Shown in pieces: positions 10,170 to 23,045 of a DNA stretch of 64,000 nt. The stretch comes from Bowmanella denitrificans (GTDB lineage Bacteria; Pseudomonadota; Gammaproteobacteria; Enterobacterales; Alteromonadaceae): assembly GCF_002887595.1 (NCBI RefSeq), contig NZ_PEBU01000007.1:231696-295695 (forward strand), read 5' to 3'. Each line of letters opens with the position of its first letter. The first letter of the stretch is position 1. Below the pieces are notes generated by a model. The model did not search any database. It was not told the DNA's origin and saw only the letters and a list, made by a program, of their open reading frames with translations. Position numbers and translations under genes: made by a program.

Positions 10170-10381
10170 CAGAAAAAAATTGCAGACTGTGCTTTACACT
10201 GGCGGCATATTTGGGCAAAATCTGCGCGGCATTTCTCCGGGTATCGGGTCGACAGATGTCTGTCACTGAATCAGCGCCCGCCACAACAGCATGTTGTCCA
10301 CGCGGAGGAAACAGATTTTCATCACCGCCACATTAAGTCAGGCGGCTATAAGCAGTGTTAAAACAAAGGTAATTTTTTTAG

Positions 10382-10600
<219 letters not shown>

Positions 10601-10617
10601 TTTAAAAACTCAGACAG

Positions 10618-10646
10618 TAAAAAGGCCCGCTAACGGGCCTTTTTTC
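10618..10646. terminator. Bidirectional intrinsic terminator between infA and clpA
   Basis: Stem AAGGCCCG / CGGGCCTT with loop CTAA, flanked by an A-run on the left and a T-run on the right. It can stop transcripts of infA on the plus strand and of clpA on the minus strand, which converge here. Confidence 0.88.
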
Positions 10647-10651
10647 GTTTA

Positions 10652-12916
10652 TCAGGCTTCAGCCTTGGAATCACTGGTGCTGTAATCAAAGATCAGCTTG
10701 TCATCTTTAAGATCAATCTTAACACTACCGCCCTCAGACAACTCACCAAACAACAGTTGATTAGCCAGTTCCTTCTTCACATGCTCTTGCAGCACTCTGG
10801 CCATTGGCCTGGCGCCCATGGCCTTGTCGTAGCCTTTCTCAGCTAACCAGGCTCTGGCTGATGAGGTGATTTCCAAAGACACGCCTTTGGCATCAAGTTG
10901 AACCTGTAACTCAACAATAAACTTGTCTACCACTTGCAGAATTACATCTGGCTCAAGATGGTTAAACCAGATGATGCCATCAAGACGGTTTCTGAATTCC
11001 GGACTGAAGATACGGTTTATCTCGGCTAACGCATCATGGCTGTGATCCTGCTGTTTGAAGCCAATCGACTTGCGCACCGTCTCCTGCACCCCGGCATTGG
11101 TGGTCATCACCAGCACCACATTGCGAAAATCTACTTTGCGGCCATTGTTGTCGGTCAAGGTACCATGGTCCATGACCTGTAGCAGAATGTTGTAAATATC
11201 ACTGTGAGCTTTTTCTATCTCGTCCAGCAGCACCACTGAGTAAGGATGCTTGATAACGGCATCTGTGAGTAAACCACCCTGATCAAAGCCGACATAGCCA
11301 GGAGGCGCGCCGATTAAACGACTAACCGCATGCCGTTCCATATATTCGGACATATCAAAGCGCACCAGCTCAACACCCATGATCTTCGCCAGTTGCTGAG
11401 TAACTTCGGTTTTACCCACGCCGGTTGGGCCAGCAAACAGGAAATTACCTATAGGCTTACTTTCATTACCCAGGCCACTGCGCGACAGGCGAATGGCGTT
11501 GGTTAATGTTTCGATGGCATCGTCCTGGCCGAATACCACCATTTTCAGGTTGCGGTCCAGATTTTTGAGGGTTTCCTTATCCGATGCTGACACCGATTTC
11601 TCAGGAATTCGCGCCATCTTGGCAATAATGTGTTCAATCTCTGCCACACCAATCGTTTTCTTGCGACGTGACACAGGTAATAGCCTTTGACTGGCGCCGG
11701 CTTCGTCAATCACGTCAATAGCCTTGTCGGGCAGATGGCGTTCGTTTATATACTTGGCCGACAATTCCGCCGCCGCTCGTACCGCCTTGTGGGTAAAACG
11801 CACCCCATGGTGTTCTTCGTAACGGGATTTAAGCCCCATCAGAATTTTGGTGGTGTCTTCCACACTGGGTTCAATGATGTCTATTTTCTGGAAACGTCTG
11901 GCCAGGGCACGGTCTTTCTCAAAAATCCCCTGATATTCCTGGTACGTGGTTGAGCCAATACAGCGCAATTCACCGCTGGAAAGCTTAGGTTTGAGCAGGT
12001 TGGACGCATCCATCACACCACCAGATGCAGCGCCTGCACCAATAATGGTATGGATTTCATCGATAAACAGAATAGCGTGCTCGTCGCGCTCCAGCTCACG
12101 TAATATAGACTTAAGCCGCTTCTCAAAGTCACCGCGATACTTAGTACCAGCCAGCAATCCACCTAAATCCAGGGAATACACGGTGGCCTGAGCAATCACC
12201 TCTGGTACTTCCTTGTTGACAATACGGTACGCCAGCCCTTCAGCTATGGCGGTTTTACCGACCCCCGCCTCACCGACCAATAAAGGATTATTCTTGCGAC
12301 GACGGCATAGGATCTGAATGGTACGCTCCAGTTCCAAATCCCGACCAATAAGGGGATCCACTTTGCCGTCTTTGACCTGTACATTCAGGTTGGTGGAGTA
12401 TTTCTCCAGCGTGGATGTTCCTTCTTCCACTTCTCCGCTTTCTTCTTCCCTTTCAGTCTGAGGCGGTCTTTCCTCGTCCGACTTGGACACACCGTGAGAA
12501 ATGAAATTCACCACATCCAAACGAGTCACATCGGCTTTCTTAAGAATATAAACAGCCTGAGACTCCTGCTCACTGAAAATGGCCACCAATACGTTGGCGC
12601 CCGTGACTTCGTCTTTCCCAGACGACTGCACATGAAACACCGCACGCTGTAATACGCGCTGAAAGCCCAAAGTAGGCTGAGTTTCGCGGTCAGACTCAGG
12701 GCCATCAAGGATAAGTGGTGTGGTGTCTTTAACAAAGTCAGTTAACTCTGCCTTGATTGTGTCAATGTTTGCCCCACAAGCCTTTAATGCTTCACGGGCC
12801 GCTTTGTTGTCGAGCAATGCCAGCAACAAATGCTCCACCGTCATAAACTCGTGACGGTGTTCGCGAGCGAAAATAAACGCTTGATTCAGTGTTTGCTCTA
12901 GATCTTTATTCAACAT
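10652..12916 (-). CDS. clpA: ATP-dependent Clp protease ATP-binding subunit ClpA
   Basis: AAA+ unfoldase that feeds proteins to ClpP. The N-terminal Clp-N repeat domain (about 1-145) binds ClpS. AAA domain 1 has Walker [10 protein letters not shown] and Walker [13 protein letters not shown] domain 2 has GPTGVGKTE and [11 protein letters not shown]. The ClpP-docking loop IGF is present in KSIGFKQQ (about residue 615). A normal-length protein of 754 residues. It lies 30 bp downstream of clpS on the same strand and is very likely co-transcribed with it. Confidence 0.98.
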   Translation of the reverse strand: MLNKDLEQTLNQAFIFAREHRHEFMTVEHLLLALLDNKAAREALKACGANIDTIKAELTDFVKDTTPLILDGPESDRETQPTLGFQRVLQRAVFHVQSSGKDEVTGANVLVAIFSEQESQAVYILKKADVTRLDVVNFISHGVSKSDEERPPQTEREEESGEVEEGTSTLEKYSTNLNVQVKDGKVDPLIGRDLELERTIQILCRRRKNNPLLVGEAGVGKTAIAEGLAYRIVNKEVPEVIAQATVYSLDLGGLLAGTKYRGDFEKRLKSILRELERDEHAILFIDEIHTIIGAGAASGGVMDASNLLKPKLSSGELRCIGSTTYQEYQGIFEKDRALARRFQKIDIIEPSVEDTTKILMGLKSRYEEHHGVRFTHKAVRAAAELSAKYINERHLPDKAIDVIDEAGASQRLLPVSRRKKTIGVAEIEHIIAKMARIPEKSVSASDKETLKNLDRNLKMVVFGQDDAIETLTNAIRLSRSGLGNESKPIGNFLFAGPTGVGKTEVTQQLAKIMGVELVRFDMSEYMERHAVSRLIGAPPGYVGFDQGGLLTDAVIKHPYSVVLLDEIEKAHSDIYNILLQVMDHGTLTDNNGRKVDFRNVVLVMTTNAGVQETVRKSIGFKQQDHSHDALAEINRIFSPEFRNRLDGIIWFNHLEPDVILQVVDKFIVELQVQLDAKGVSLEITSSARAWLAEKGYDKAMGARPMARVLQEHVKKELANQLLFGELSEGGSVKIDLKDDKLIFDYSTSDSKAEA

Positions 12917-12946
12917 ACGCGACCCCTTACTGCTACGCCCGACTAA

Positions 12947-13261
12947 TTAAGCTTGCTCCATAGAGCACATCAATGGATGCTGATGCTTTCTGGAATACTG
13001 GTTAACCTGCATGACCTTGGTTTCAGCAATTTCTGCGGTAAACACACCGCAAACCGCCCTGCCCTGATAATGTACGGTTAACATCAACTGATTGGCCTTG
13101 TCCGCCGACATATTGAAAAAACGCATCAATACTTCAACCACAAAGTCCATTGGCGTGTAGTCGTCATTGTTCAGCAGAACCTTGTACATGGGGGGTGGCT
13201 GCAGCTTTCGCTTGACCGCCTCCAACTGCTTGTCATGACTTATGATGCTGTCTTTGCTCAT
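12947..13261 (-). CDS. clpS: ATP-dependent Clp protease adaptor ClpS
   Basis: N-degron recognition adaptor for ClpA. The core motif [16 protein letters not shown] and the later [20 protein letters not shown] are diagnostic, and the residues lining the N-degron pocket (NDDYT, the adjacent Met and the VH) can be seen. Length 104 residues is typical. It is divergent from cspD across a 205-bp region, the same arrangement as in Escherichia coli. Confidence 0.97.
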   Translation of the reverse strand: MSKDSIISHDKQLEAVKRKLQPPPMYKVLLNNDDYTPMDFVVEVLMRFFNMSADKANQLMLTVHYQGRAVCGVFTAEIAETKVMQVNQYSRKHQHPLMCSMEQA

Positions 13262-13335
13262 ACTTCAAATAATAGCTGCTCAATTAAAATGGTTAATGGG
13301 ATTTTTGACTTTTTAGTGAAATGTTAAATTTACCC

Positions 13336-13365
13336 TTGACATATTCAGGTTAAAAAATCTACATT
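13336..13365 (+). promoter_or_regulatory. Sigma70-like promoter for cspD
   Basis: A perfect -35 hexamer TTGACA at 13336-13341 and a -10-like TACATT at 13360-13365, 18 bp apart. Predicted transcription would begin at about 13371-13373, exactly where the first leader hairpin starts. Confidence 0.6.
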
Positions 13366-13369
13366 TTTT

Positions 13370-13429
13370 AGGTTCCCGAAAATTTTGCTGTAGGGAACCT
13401 TAATCCCTTAACTGCATTGTGGGGATTAA
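13370..13429 (+). promoter_or_regulatory. Two consecutive inverted repeats in the cspD leader
   Basis: First repeat AGGTTCCC (13370-13377) with GGGAACCT (13393-13400), spacer 15 bp. Second repeat TTAATCCC (13400-13407) with GGGATTAA (13422-13429), spacer 14 bp. Both arms are perfect 8-mers, and the two repeats share one base. They sit between the predicted transcription start and the ribosome-binding site, so they could fold as two stem-loops in the 5' UTR. They could alternatively be operator sites. Confidence 0.6.
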
Positions 13430-13466
13430 TTCAGGACAGTTCAAGGGCTCAAGAGGAAGCAGAAGT

Positions 13467-13685
13467 ATGGCAGTTGGCAAGGTTAAATGGTTCAACAACG
13501 CTAAAGGTTTCGGTTTTATCGTGCCGGAAGACGGCGGTGAAGATGTTTTCGCTCATTATTCCACTATCCAGATGGAGGGTTATCGCTCTCTTAAAGCTGG
13601 GCAAGAAGTGAAATTTGAGGTGCAGCAAGGTCCAAAGGGACTGCATGCAGAAAATATTGAGTTGGCCAGTGAGCCGGAAAGATAA
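13467..13685 (+). CDS. cspD: Cold-shock-domain protein CspD
   Basis: A 72-residue OB-fold cold-shock protein with RNP1 KGFGFI and RNP2 DVFAHYS. The truncated last strand ([16 protein letters not shown]) and the position next to clpS identify it as CspD rather than CspA. In E. coli CspD binds single-stranded DNA and inhibits replication initiation in stationary phase. I place the start at ATG 13467, with GAGGAAG upstream. The frame is open further upstream (to 13419), but that would add 16 residues not found in the family. Confidence 0.93.
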   Translation: MAVGKVKWFNNAKGFGFIVPEDGGEDVFAHYSTIQMEGYRSLKAGQEVKFEVQQGPKGLHAENIELASEPER

Positions 13686-13703
13686 ATCCGGTTCCGGAAG
13701 ATA

Positions 13704-13735
13704 AAAAAAGCAGATACAAGTATCTGCTTTTTTAT
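13704..13735 (+). terminator. Intrinsic terminator of cspD
   Basis: Stem AGCAGATAC / GTATCTGCT around a two-base loop, followed by a run of six or more T. It begins about 20 bp after the cspD stop. Confidence 0.85.
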
Positions 13736-13923
13736 TTGTTGCACATTTTTGCGTTAGTTATTTTAGATTTAAAAAATCTGAATTATAGCTGCTGCATCTA
13801 ATGCGTTGAAACTTGCTAAATAATTTTTAGTTTCAGCAGGTTATATTTTTCGCTCGCAAAAAGGTAATTTATTCCTGAATTACCATGTAGAGGGAATAGT
13901 TTGTCCTTCAGCATGCTTCCTGC

Positions 13924-13954
13924 ATAAAAAAAGCCCGGACTGCGCCGGGCTTCG
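13924..13954 (-). terminator. Intrinsic terminator of icd
   Basis: Stem AAGCCCGG / CCGGGCTT (13931-13938 with 13945-13952). On the minus strand it is followed by a U-run, encoded by the A-run at 13926-13932. It lies directly after the icd stop. Confidence 0.85.
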
Positions 13955-13969
13955 CTTGTTAACGTTTAA

Positions 13970-16527
<2,558 letters not shown>

Positions 16528-17064
16528 ATGCAAAGCCAAACTCTGCTATTTAACAAGCCCTTCGGCGTTTTATGCCAGTTTACCGACCAGGAGGGCCGTC
16601 AGACACTCAAAGACTATATTCCAGTACCCAATGTTTATGCGGCTGGACGGTTGGATATGGACAGCGAAGGCCTGCTGGTGCTGACCGGTGATGGTAAATT
16701 GCAACACAAGCTGGCCAACCCTAAAAGTAAGACCAGTAAAACTTATTGGGTACAGGTAGAAGGCATTCCCAGCGACAACGATCTGCAGGCACTGCGTGAT
16801 GGCGTGCAGCTTAAAGATGGTATGACGCTGCCTGCAAAGGTCAAGCTTATGGCCGAGCCACAAGTATGGCCGCGCCATCCCCCCGTGCGCTTTCGCCAGT
16901 CGATTCCGACCAGTTGGCTGTCTATCAGTATCATTGAAGGGCGGAACCGGCAAGTACGGCGTATGACAGCACATATCGGTTTCCCGACGTTGCGCTTAAT
17001 TCGTTACCGGGTCGGCAACTGGACGCTGGACGGGCTGGCCTGCGGCCAGTATCTGGAGATTTGA
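16528..17064 (+). CDS. rluE: 23S rRNA pseudouridine(2457) synthase
   Basis: RsuA/RluB/E-type pseudouridine synthase. The catalytic Asp is in [12 protein letters not shown] (about residue 43), and the C-terminal motif [10 protein letters not shown] binds RNA. With 178 residues and no N-terminal S4 domain it fits RluE, which modifies U2457 in 23S rRNA. The nudJ start follows the stop with no gap, the same pairing as in E. coli (rluE-nudJ-mnmA). Confidence 0.94.
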   Translation: MQSQTLLFNKPFGVLCQFTDQEGRQTLKDYIPVPNVYAAGRLDMDSEGLLVLTGDGKLQHKLANPKSKTSKTYWVQVEGIPSDNDLQALRDGVQLKDGMTLPAKVKLMAEPQVWPRHPPVRFRQSIPTSWLSISIIEGRNRQVRRMTAHIGFPTLRLIRYRVGNWTLDGLACGQYLEI

Positions 17065-17538
17065 ATGTTTAAACCAAATGTCACCGTTGCCTGTGTGGTG
17101 GAAGCGCAAAACCGTTTTCTATTGGTCGAGGAAGAGATTCTCGGGGAATCTGTGTTTAATCAACCCGCGGGGCATCTCGAAAAAAATGAATCCATTATCG
17201 ACGCCGCACAAAGAGAGCTTTTTGAGGAGACCGGGCTAAACCTGACGCCACAGTTTTTAGTTGGCACCTATTTGTACCCTGTAGCCAGAGAAAATCTGAC
17301 CTTCCTGCGCCTTTGCTTTGGCTTACGCCTTACCGAAGCCATCACAGCTCCCCCTGTAGATACGCAAATTAAAGCCTGTCATTGGTTTACTCTGGAAGAC
17401 ATCATCCAGCGCCAGGCGCAACTGAGATCCCCTATGGTGCTGCGTTGTATTAAAGATTTCCGGCGGGGTCAACAGTATGACCTTGGGCAATTCCATTATC
17501 TGCCTGAGCGGTCCATAGCAGGTGCGCCAGGGATGTAA
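17065..17538 (+). CDS. nudJ: Nudix hydrolase NudJ (HMP-PP / nucleotide phosphatase)
   Basis: Nudix enzyme of 157 residues. The Nudix box is complete: GHLEKNESIIDAAQRELFEE plus TGL, with the metal-binding REXXEE. E. coli NudJ removes phosphate from HMP-PP, thiamine pyrophosphate and nucleoside triphosphates. The rluE stop and nudJ start are directly adjacent (TGAATG), and mnmA follows after 67 bp. Confidence 0.93.
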   Translation: MFKPNVTVACVVEAQNRFLLVEEEILGESVFNQPAGHLEKNESIIDAAQRELFEETGLNLTPQFLVGTYLYPVARENLTFLRLCFGLRLTEAITAPPVDTQIKACHWFTLEDIIQRQAQLRSPMVLRCIKDFRRGQQYDLGQFHYLPERSIAGAPGM

Positions 17539-17541
17539 CTC

Positions 17542-17550
17542 TGCTAGAAT
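17542..17550 (+). promoter_or_regulatory. Possible extended -10 promoter of mnmA
   Basis: TGCTAGAAT matches an extended -10 (TGnTATAAT) with one change and lies 55 bp upstream of the mnmA ATG. The -35 region is poor, which is usual for extended -10 promoters. Evidence is from the motif only. Confidence 0.4.
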
Positions 17551-17605
17551 TCGCGCTCCCTGAATTTAGTCATCAGTCTCTAATTACCCTGAGCTGTTCT
17601 TACCC

Positions 17606-18718
17606 ATGCGAGAAAACGTGCAAAGCAAAAGCCAGATAAAAGTCATTGTCGGTATGTCCGGTGGTGTTGATTCCTCTGTTTCAGCCTATTTGTTAAAGGA
17701 GCAGGGCTATCAGGTGGAAGGCTTGTTTATGAAAAACTGGGAAGAAGACGATGACGCCGAATACTGCGCAGCGGCGGAAGATCTCAAAGACGCCCAAGCT
17801 GTTGCCGACAAGTTGGGAATTAAACTACGCACGATTAATTTTGCTGCCGAGTACTGGGACAATGTGTTTGAATACTTTCTGGCCGAATACAAGGCCGGAC
17901 GCACGCCCAACCCGGACATAATGTGTAACAAGGAAATCAAGTTTAAGGCTTTCCTTGAATTTGCCCTGGAAGATCTGGGGGCGGATTATATTGCCACCGG
18001 TCACTACGTGCGTCGCCGTCAGCATCAAGGTCACTGGCAATTACTGCGCGGCCAGGATGACAATAAAGATCAAAGCTACTTTCTGTATACTCTAAATGAG
18101 CAGCAGGTTGGTCATACCCTGTTTCCCATTGGCGACATGGCCAAACCCAGGGTCCGTGAAATTGCTGCCGAGCAAGGGCTGATCACCCACGACAAAAAAG
18201 ACAGCACCGGTATCTGTTTTATCGGCGAGCGTAAGTTTCGCGACTTTCTCGGCCGTTATCTGCCAGCCCAGCCCGGCAAAATTGAAACAGCAGACGGCGA
18301 GGTCATTGGTGACCATGAAGGCTTGATGTACCACACCTTGGGTCAGCGTAAAGGCTTACATATCGGTGGCTTAAAGGACCATGGCGACCAGCCCTGGTAC
18401 GTGGTGGACAAAGACGTGGCGCGCAACGTTCTGATAGTGGGTCAGGGTGACGATCACCCCAGGCTTTATTCCAACGGTCTGCTGGCCAAACAACTGGATT
18501 GGGTAGACAGGCAAGGGCCACAAACCGCCATACGCTGCACGGTAAAAACCCGCTACCGCCAGCAGGATATCCCCTGCACCGTCACTCCAAAAGATAATGG
18601 TCAAATACAAGTGATGTTTGATCGGCCGCAAAAAGCCGTTACGCCGGGTCAATCTGCCGTCTTCTATCTTGATGACGTTTGTCTGGGTGGCGGTATTATT
18701 GAGAGTTACATTCGTTAA
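17606..18718 (+). CDS. mnmA: tRNA-specific 2-thiouridylase MnmA
   Basis: Thiolates the wobble uridine (s2U34) of Lys, Glu and Gln tRNAs using ATP and sulfur relayed by TusE. The PP-loop SGGVDSS is near the N-terminus, with the catalytic cysteines in [12 protein letters not shown] and [13 protein letters not shown]. Length 370 residues is normal. The chosen ATG gives about five residues more than E. coli MnmA; a GTG at 17618 preceded by GAGAA is an alternative start. hflD begins two bases after the stop. Confidence 0.96.
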   Translation: MRENVQSKSQIKVIVGMSGGVDSSVSAYLLKEQGYQVEGLFMKNWEEDDDAEYCAAAEDLKDAQAVADKLGIKLRTINFAAEYWDNVFEYFLAEYKAGRTPNPDIMCNKEIKFKAFLEFALEDLGADYIATGHYVRRRQHQGHWQLLRGQDDNKDQSYFLYTLNEQQVGHTLFPIGDMAKPRVREIAAEQGLITHDKKDSTGICFIGERKFRDFLGRYLPAQPGKIETADGEVIGDHEGLMYHTLGQRKGLHIGGLKDHGDQPWYVVDKDVARNVLIVGQGDDHPRLYSNGLLAKQLDWVDRQGPQTAIRCTVKTRYRQQDIPCTVTPKDNGQIQVMFDRPQKAVTPGQSAVFYLDDVCLGGGIIESYIR

Positions 18719-18720
18719 TT

Positions 18721-19350
18721 ATGAGCGACAAAGAATTCGACAAAAGCCTGGCACTGGCAGGTGTCTGCCAGAGTGCGGCACTGGTCCAACAATTTGCCCG
18801 CAAAGGTAAAGCCGATGATGCTGCCTTTGTGGCCAGTATTCAAAGTCTGTTGGCCACCAATCCGGAAAATATTGAGGATATCTTTGGCAATCTGACCAGC
18901 CTGCGCCAGGGTTTTGTGACCCTCGAAGCGCAACTATCCAGCAAGCCTGCCGCCAAAGACGCGGAAATTACCCGTTATATAGCCAGCCTGCTCGGACTGG
19001 AACGCAAACTGGCCAGACAGCCCAGCAAGTTGGCAGAGTTAGGTGAACGCATTGAGCACATCAAACGTCAACAAAGCCTGTACGCCCTGACCGATGAGCC
19101 GATGCTGGCGAATATGGCCCGCATTTACTCTGATATCATCAGCCCCATTGGCCCACGTATCCAGGTGGCCGGTGACCCTAACCTGTTAAAACAAACCGCG
19201 ATTCAGCATAGGGTACGTGCCCTGCTGCTGGCCGGAATTCGTGCTGCAGTGCTATGGCGTCAGTTGGGGGGTAAGCGCCGCCAGATTTTACTGAGCCGAC
19301 GCACGGTACTGGAAAACGCCGAGAAGGCGCTAAAACGCATTAATCACTAA
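18721..19350 (+). CDS. hflD: High frequency lysogenization protein HflD homologue
   Basis: A 209-residue, mostly helical HflD-family protein with the typical LALAGVCQSAALVQQFA start, and conserved IRAAVLWRQLGGKRRQILLSR near the C-terminus. In E. coli, HflD binds lambda CII and is a peripheral membrane protein; its normal cell role is unclear. The mnmA-hflD-purB gene order is conserved in gammaproteobacteria and supports the call. Confidence 0.94.
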   Translation: MSDKEFDKSLALAGVCQSAALVQQFARKGKADDAAFVASIQSLLATNPENIEDIFGNLTSLRQGFVTLEAQLSSKPAAKDAEITRYIASLLGLERKLARQPSKLAELGERIEHIKRQQSLYALTDEPMLANMARIYSDIISPIGPRIQVAGDPNLLKQTAIQHRVRALLLAGIRAAVLWRQLGGKRRQILLSRRTVLENAEKALKRINH

Positions 19351-20736
<1,386 letters not shown>

Positions 20737-20757
20737 CCAGCAAAATCCAGACTATAC

Positions 20758-20788
20758 TTATACGCCCGCCTTTAGCGGGCGTTTTTAT
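20758..20788 (+). terminator. Intrinsic terminator of purB
   Basis: Stem ACGCCCGC / GCGGGCGT with a short loop (CTTTA), followed by TTTTTATTT, about 25 bp after the purB stop. Confidence 0.88.
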
Positions 20789-20850
20789 TTGCAAACCAAG
20801 GAGCACCCTGTAGCACAGATTTAGGGATTATTAGCCGCAAGGAGCATGGC

Positions 20851-22089
20851 ATGATCACCGCACTATTCAAAACCTGGGTTTGGGCCGGTATTTGTCGTGA
20901 CGGGTGCATTAACATCAGCCCAGTCCGACTCACCAACCTTATTTCCCTACTGCTGTTCTGTGTGATGCTGATGCATTTACCCATACATCTTTACTTTTGG
21001 TCCCAGGGCGGCCATGTTCAAACCCTTATTCTGCTATTCCACGCCCTGCTTTGCCCGCTTGTTCCGGTATGCAGCAGCCTCGGCTACCCTAAGCTTGCCC
21101 GGCGCCTGTTGATCGGCGGGTATGCCAGCTTTATCAGTTTTACCAGTCTTTATCTTGGCTATGCCAGTGCCAGCCATTGGTTCCTGATGTTGGGATTTTT
21201 TATTTCGCCGTTCTTATTCAAACACAATGAAGTCAAATTACTGGCCTGTGCCGGTGTTATTTTTGTTGCCTGTTTTGTGGTGCTCGAACAGCTCAGCTTG
21301 CCACCCTTATTGTCCGTTGCTCCTGGCTACCAGGGCTTTGTAAAACAGCTGACAAATTTCAGTTTTCCCATTATTTGCCTGCTCTGTACTCTGCATATTT
21401 TCTATGATCATGCCAAAAGTTGGCAGCATATCGCTGCTGAGCAGCGTCGCTCGGAGAACCTGCTACTGAATGTATTACCGGATCCTATTGCGGAGCGCCT
21501 GAAGCACAGCAACAAGCCGGTCGCTGATCACTTTGCCAGTGCCACTGTGGTGTTCACCGATATTGAAGGATTTAGTGACATTGTGAACAACCGCGATCCA
21601 AAAGACGTGGTGAAATACCTTAACGATCTGTACAGCGAATTTGATCAGCTCCTTAAACCGTTGGGAATGGAAAAAATTAAAACCAATGGGGATGAGTATA
21701 TGGCCGTCTCCGGGGTACCTGTCAGTGTCGAAGACCATGCCCGGCGTGCCTGTATTTGTGCGCTGAAGATGCAGGCTATTTTTACTACCGTCAGTGAGCG
21801 GCATCATATCAGCAACGGATTACGCATCGGTTTAAACAGCGGCCAACTGATAGCTGGTGTGATAGGCAGAGACAAATACAGTTATGACTTGTGGGGTGAC
21901 AGTGTCAATCTGGCTTCGCGCATGGAAAGTCAGGGGCAAAGCGGCAAAATCCAGGTTTCTGAGCACACTTACAGATTATGTCGCCATCAGTTTCGCTTTA
22001 AGCCAAGGTGCCGACTGGATGTAAAAGGCATGGGTCAATGCCAGACCTATTGGCTGTTGTCCAGCAAGGAAGATGAAAACGGGGATTGA
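20851..22089 (+). CDS. Membrane-bound class III adenylate cyclase
   Basis: A 412-residue protein with about six hydrophobic segments in residues 25-190 and a class III nucleotide cyclase domain in about 220-400. Metal-binding Asp residues are in VVFTDIEGFSD and in the later GDEYMAV strand. The adenine-selecting Lys is in EKIKTNGDEYM and the Asp in YDLWGDSVNLASRME. This Lys/Asp pair indicates ATP rather than GTP as substrate. The transition-state Asn/Arg (NLASRME) is also present, so the enzyme should be active. AAGGAG precedes ATG 20851. No HAMP or known sensor domain is recognised; the membrane part may sense a signal directly. Confidence 0.9.
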   Translation: MITALFKTWVWAGICRDGCINISPVRLTNLISLLLFCVMLMHLPIHLYFWSQGGHVQTLILLFHALLCPLVPVCSSLGYPKLARRLLIGGYASFISFTSLYLGYASASHWFLMLGFFISPFLFKHNEVKLLACAGVIFVACFVVLEQLSLPPLLSVAPGYQGFVKQLTNFSFPIICLLCTLHIFYDHAKSWQHIAAEQRRSENLLLNVLPDPIAERLKHSNKPVADHFASATVVFTDIEGFSDIVNNRDPKDVVKYLNDLYSEFDQLLKPLGMEKIKTNGDEYMAVSGVPVSVEDHARRACICALKMQAIFTTVSERHHISNGLRIGLNSGQLIAGVIGRDKYSYDLWGDSVNLASRMESQGQSGKIQVSEHTYRLCRHQFRFKPRCRLDVKGMGQCQTYWLLSSKEDENGD

Positions 22090-22118
22090 TTATTTTTTGA
22101 ACACAAAATAGACTAAAA

Positions 22119-22145
22119 GACCGGCGCAATGATGCGCCGCTTTGG
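22119..22145 (+). terminator. Hairpin after adenylate cyclase gene, weak terminator
   Basis: Seven-bp stem CGGCGCA / TGCGCCG with loop ATGA, followed only by CTTT. The GNAT gene starts 13 bp later, so read-through is likely. Confidence 0.4.
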
Positions 22146-22157
22146 GAGGCGAGTCAG

Positions 22158-22616
22158 ATGACGTTAATTGTGAAAAACGTCGACTGGATGAGCGCCAAAG
22201 ACAAGCTCACAAAGCTAAGAGAAAAGGTATTTGTTTACGAATGGCGGATCCCCAAAGATGTGGAATTCGACCGCCAGGACAGCGCCGCCTGCCACGTTTT
22301 GCTGTTTGACGAAGCGGGTGCCGAAATCGCTACCGGCCGCATTACCCCAGAGGGTGAAATCGGCCGCATAGCGGTTATCAACAGCTGCCGTAAACCTGAG
22401 GTATATCAACAGTTGTTTGCGGCCCTGCTGGCAATTGCCGAGCAACAAGGTATGCAAACGGTCTCAGTGCAGTGCGAGTTGGAAGGTGTCAGTTACTACC
22501 AACAACAGGGATTTCGTCCTGTCGGAGCTGTGTATATGGATGCAGGTATACCTCGTCAGAGAATGGCCTGCGACATCAAACAGTTTTCTCTACCAAGGGT
22601 AGAGTTTACCCACTAG
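22158..22616 (+). CDS. ElaA-like GNAT N-acetyltransferase
   Basis: A 152-residue single-domain GNAT protein. The start (VFVYEWRIPKDVEFDRQD) matches the pattern of ElaA/YjdJ-like enzymes (VFVVEQ...E.D..D), followed by IATGRITPEGEIGRIAV and the C-terminal GVSYYQQQGFRPVG. The usual Q/RxxGxG/A acetyl-CoA loop is poorly kept: the sequence at that point is RKPEVYQQLF, which may weaken CoA binding. GGGAGG precedes ATG 22158. The acceptor is unknown. Confidence 0.85.
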   Translation: MTLIVKNVDWMSAKDKLTKLREKVFVYEWRIPKDVEFDRQDSAACHVLLFDEAGAEIATGRITPEGEIGRIAVINSCRKPEVYQQLFAALLAIAEQQGMQTVSVQCELEGVSYYQQQGFRPVGAVYMDAGIPRQRMACDIKQFSLPRVEFTH

Positions 22617-22650
22617 GGTGCCCATCCGGGCACCCTGGGGTGTGTTTTTA
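22615..22650. terminator. Terminator between convergent GNAT and DUF4826-like genes
   Basis: A 9-bp perfect stem AGGGTGCCC / GGGCACCCT with loop ATCC, overlapping the GNAT stop codon. A T-run follows about 10 bp later (GTTTTTA), making termination on the plus strand plausible. Confidence 0.6.
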
Positions 22651-23043
22651 GCTGGTTTTCCAGAGATCGTCCTGCTCAGCCATAGCATATAACCCTTCGG
22701 CACGACCTATTAATAACTTGGCAAAATCCTGCTGGGTTTGGTCAGGATTTTCCAGTTTCAACAGATTTTCCGCTTTTAATTGCCAGTGCAGAGAAAAATG
22801 TTTCAGTACCGCTCTGGCATCCGCTGCCACTGACACGGGTGCCACATCACTGGGCAAATCCCCGCCTATAGCCCAATATTGCTTGCCATCGGTGGCTTTG
22901 ACTTTCCACACTGTCAGTACCGGCTCCATCACCCGACTTTGTTCCAGGATCACGGCATCTATTATCACGCCTTTTTCGGCCAGGAATTGCGCTACTTTCT
23001 GGTATTGTTCCCTAACCCAGTTGGATGATTGTTGTTCTGTCAT
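22648..23043 (-). CDS. Small DUF4826-like protein
   Basis: A 131-residue soluble protein without signal peptide or cysteines. It has a central TDGKQYWAIGGDLPSD segment and a helical C-terminal half. I believe it belongs to the family named DUF4826 in gammaproteobacteria, but this is from memory of the sequence pattern and not certain. Function is unknown. It starts two bases after the stop of the YdiJ-type dehydrogenase gene, so the two are an operon and may be functionally linked. Confidence 0.75.
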   Translation of the reverse strand: MTEQQSSNWVREQYQKVAQFLAEKGVIIDAVILEQSRVMEPVLTVWKVKATDGKQYWAIGGDLPSDVAPVSVAADARAVLKHFSLHWQLKAENLLKLENPDQTQQDFAKLLIGRAEGLYAMAEQDDLWKTS

Positions 23044-23045
23044 TA

